NCBI GenBank assembly: GCA_025267735.1
Contig: CM046296.1
Span: forward strand, 24,454,464 to 24,518,463
Source: Mactra quadrangularis
Taxonomy: Eukaryota > Mollusca > Bivalvia > Venerida > Mactridae
DNA: 64,000 nt
Direction: 5' to 3'
The notes under the pieces: generated by a model
What the model was told of the DNA's origin: nothing
Seen by the model: the letters and a program-made list of their open reading frames with translations, nothing else
Databases searched by the model: none
Shown here: positions 63,552 through 64,000 of the stretch, in pieces
Layout: each line of letters opens with the position of its first letter
Position numbering within the stretch: the first letter of the stretch is position 1
Program-made: the position numbers and the translations under genes

Positions 63552-64000
63552 GTAATAATTTCATGATTGGTTTATTTACTTTAAATATAATACGAAAGCC
63601 TTGTTTGAAAATAGAGATCTCTAAGACTTGACTATGAACAGGTCTTTAGTAACCCCTGCCGCCTTAATCCTAAAAATAAGACCATACATAACTTTTTTTC
63701 ATTAAACTTTCATTTATTGATTGGTGCTAATTTGACCCATATTTATTTACTTTTTGAAAAAAATATTTTGCTATGCGTTTTTGAAGCAATCCGTTTAGAC
63801 CCTACATTACAGAAGAACGTCCGTATGATAAAAAAAGTTATGTAGGGTCTCATATATAGGACTACCCTGCCCCCATGTATTAGCGGGACTTTGATTTTAT
63901 TAAAAGATAAACATACTCCGGATAATATATTGGGCCCAGGAGCTACATTTGAATTGTTAAATCCGCTGTGAACACCACATCCTAAAGAAGACATCTCAGT
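63552..64000 (+). other. NGLY1: NGLY1 intron 1 (partial), with a short inverted repeat
   Basis: This is non-coding sequence after the exon 1 donor, running off the window. Its only structure is an inverted repeat with arms near 63681-63701 and 63830-63851 (AGACC..ACATAACTTTTTT and its complement), about 130 bp apart. It may be a small terminal-inverted-repeat element. A further AGACCCTACAT copy occurs at about 63795. The antisense open frame across 63743-63994 has no recognisable similarity and is probably chance. Confidence 0.5.

Noticed and set aside
63743..63994. 83-codon minus-strand open frame in NGLY1 intron 1
   Set aside because: It overlaps an inverted repeat, has no family match, and is antisense within an intron.
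1..64000. Search for CRISPR arrays, tRNA or rRNA genes, operons and phage modules
   Set aside because: None seen. Long introns, spliced exons and eukaryotic transposons show this is animal nuclear DNA.

Overview
This is a window of an AT-rich animal (metazoan) nuclear genome with long introns and many repeats. No bacterial, organelle or phage layout is visible. Intron positions, transposon types and base composition fit a lophotrochozoan, most likely a mollusc and possibly a bivalve. That placement is inferred, not proven.

Two host genes can be named. (1) A Cys-loop ligand-gated channel subunit of the nicotinic acetylcholine receptor family runs on the minus strand. Three exons are in the window: 26340-26098 (5' UTR end, signal peptide, start of the ligand-binding domain), 12825-12781 (a 45-bp exon) and 2155-2046 (a 110-bp exon). 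All three join in phase. The cys-loop and membrane segments must lie beyond the left edge. The two introns, of 10.6 and 13.3 kb, fill most of the first 26 kb. (2) At the right end, 63330-63551 (+) is the first coding exon of peptide:N-glycanase (NGLY1/PNGase), encoding most of the PUB domain; the rest lies beyond the right edge.

The 36 kb between them is mostly non-coding and rich in mobile elements. The clearest are: a hAT-type miniature element with perfect 8-bp target duplications (48159-48558); a second hAT-like element with 7/8 matching duplications (50582-51005); a 1.2-kb element with 20-bp perfect inverted ends and an internal 349-bp direct repeat (29281-30468); and a pogo/Tc1-type element with TA target sites (55295-58064) carrying a 5'-truncated non-LTR retrotransposon nested inside one of its internal tandem repeats. 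Other structure includes a large imperfect inverted duplication (about 21.2-21.74 and 23.1-23.64 kb), a duplicated segment (53.58-55.05 and 59.57-60.55 kb), a repeat duplicated inside a receptor intron, a 31-bp minisatellite and a degenerate 550-bp tandem repeat.

Several short coding-like islands with splice signals (58496-58628, 62935-63087, 59818-59976, 31288-31436, all minus) and two possible coding fossils (11616-12201 and 50167-50373, plus) are listed at low confidence without an assigned function. No tRNA, rRNA, CRISPR array or clearly new biological system was found. The most notable content is the nested transposon and the segmental duplications.
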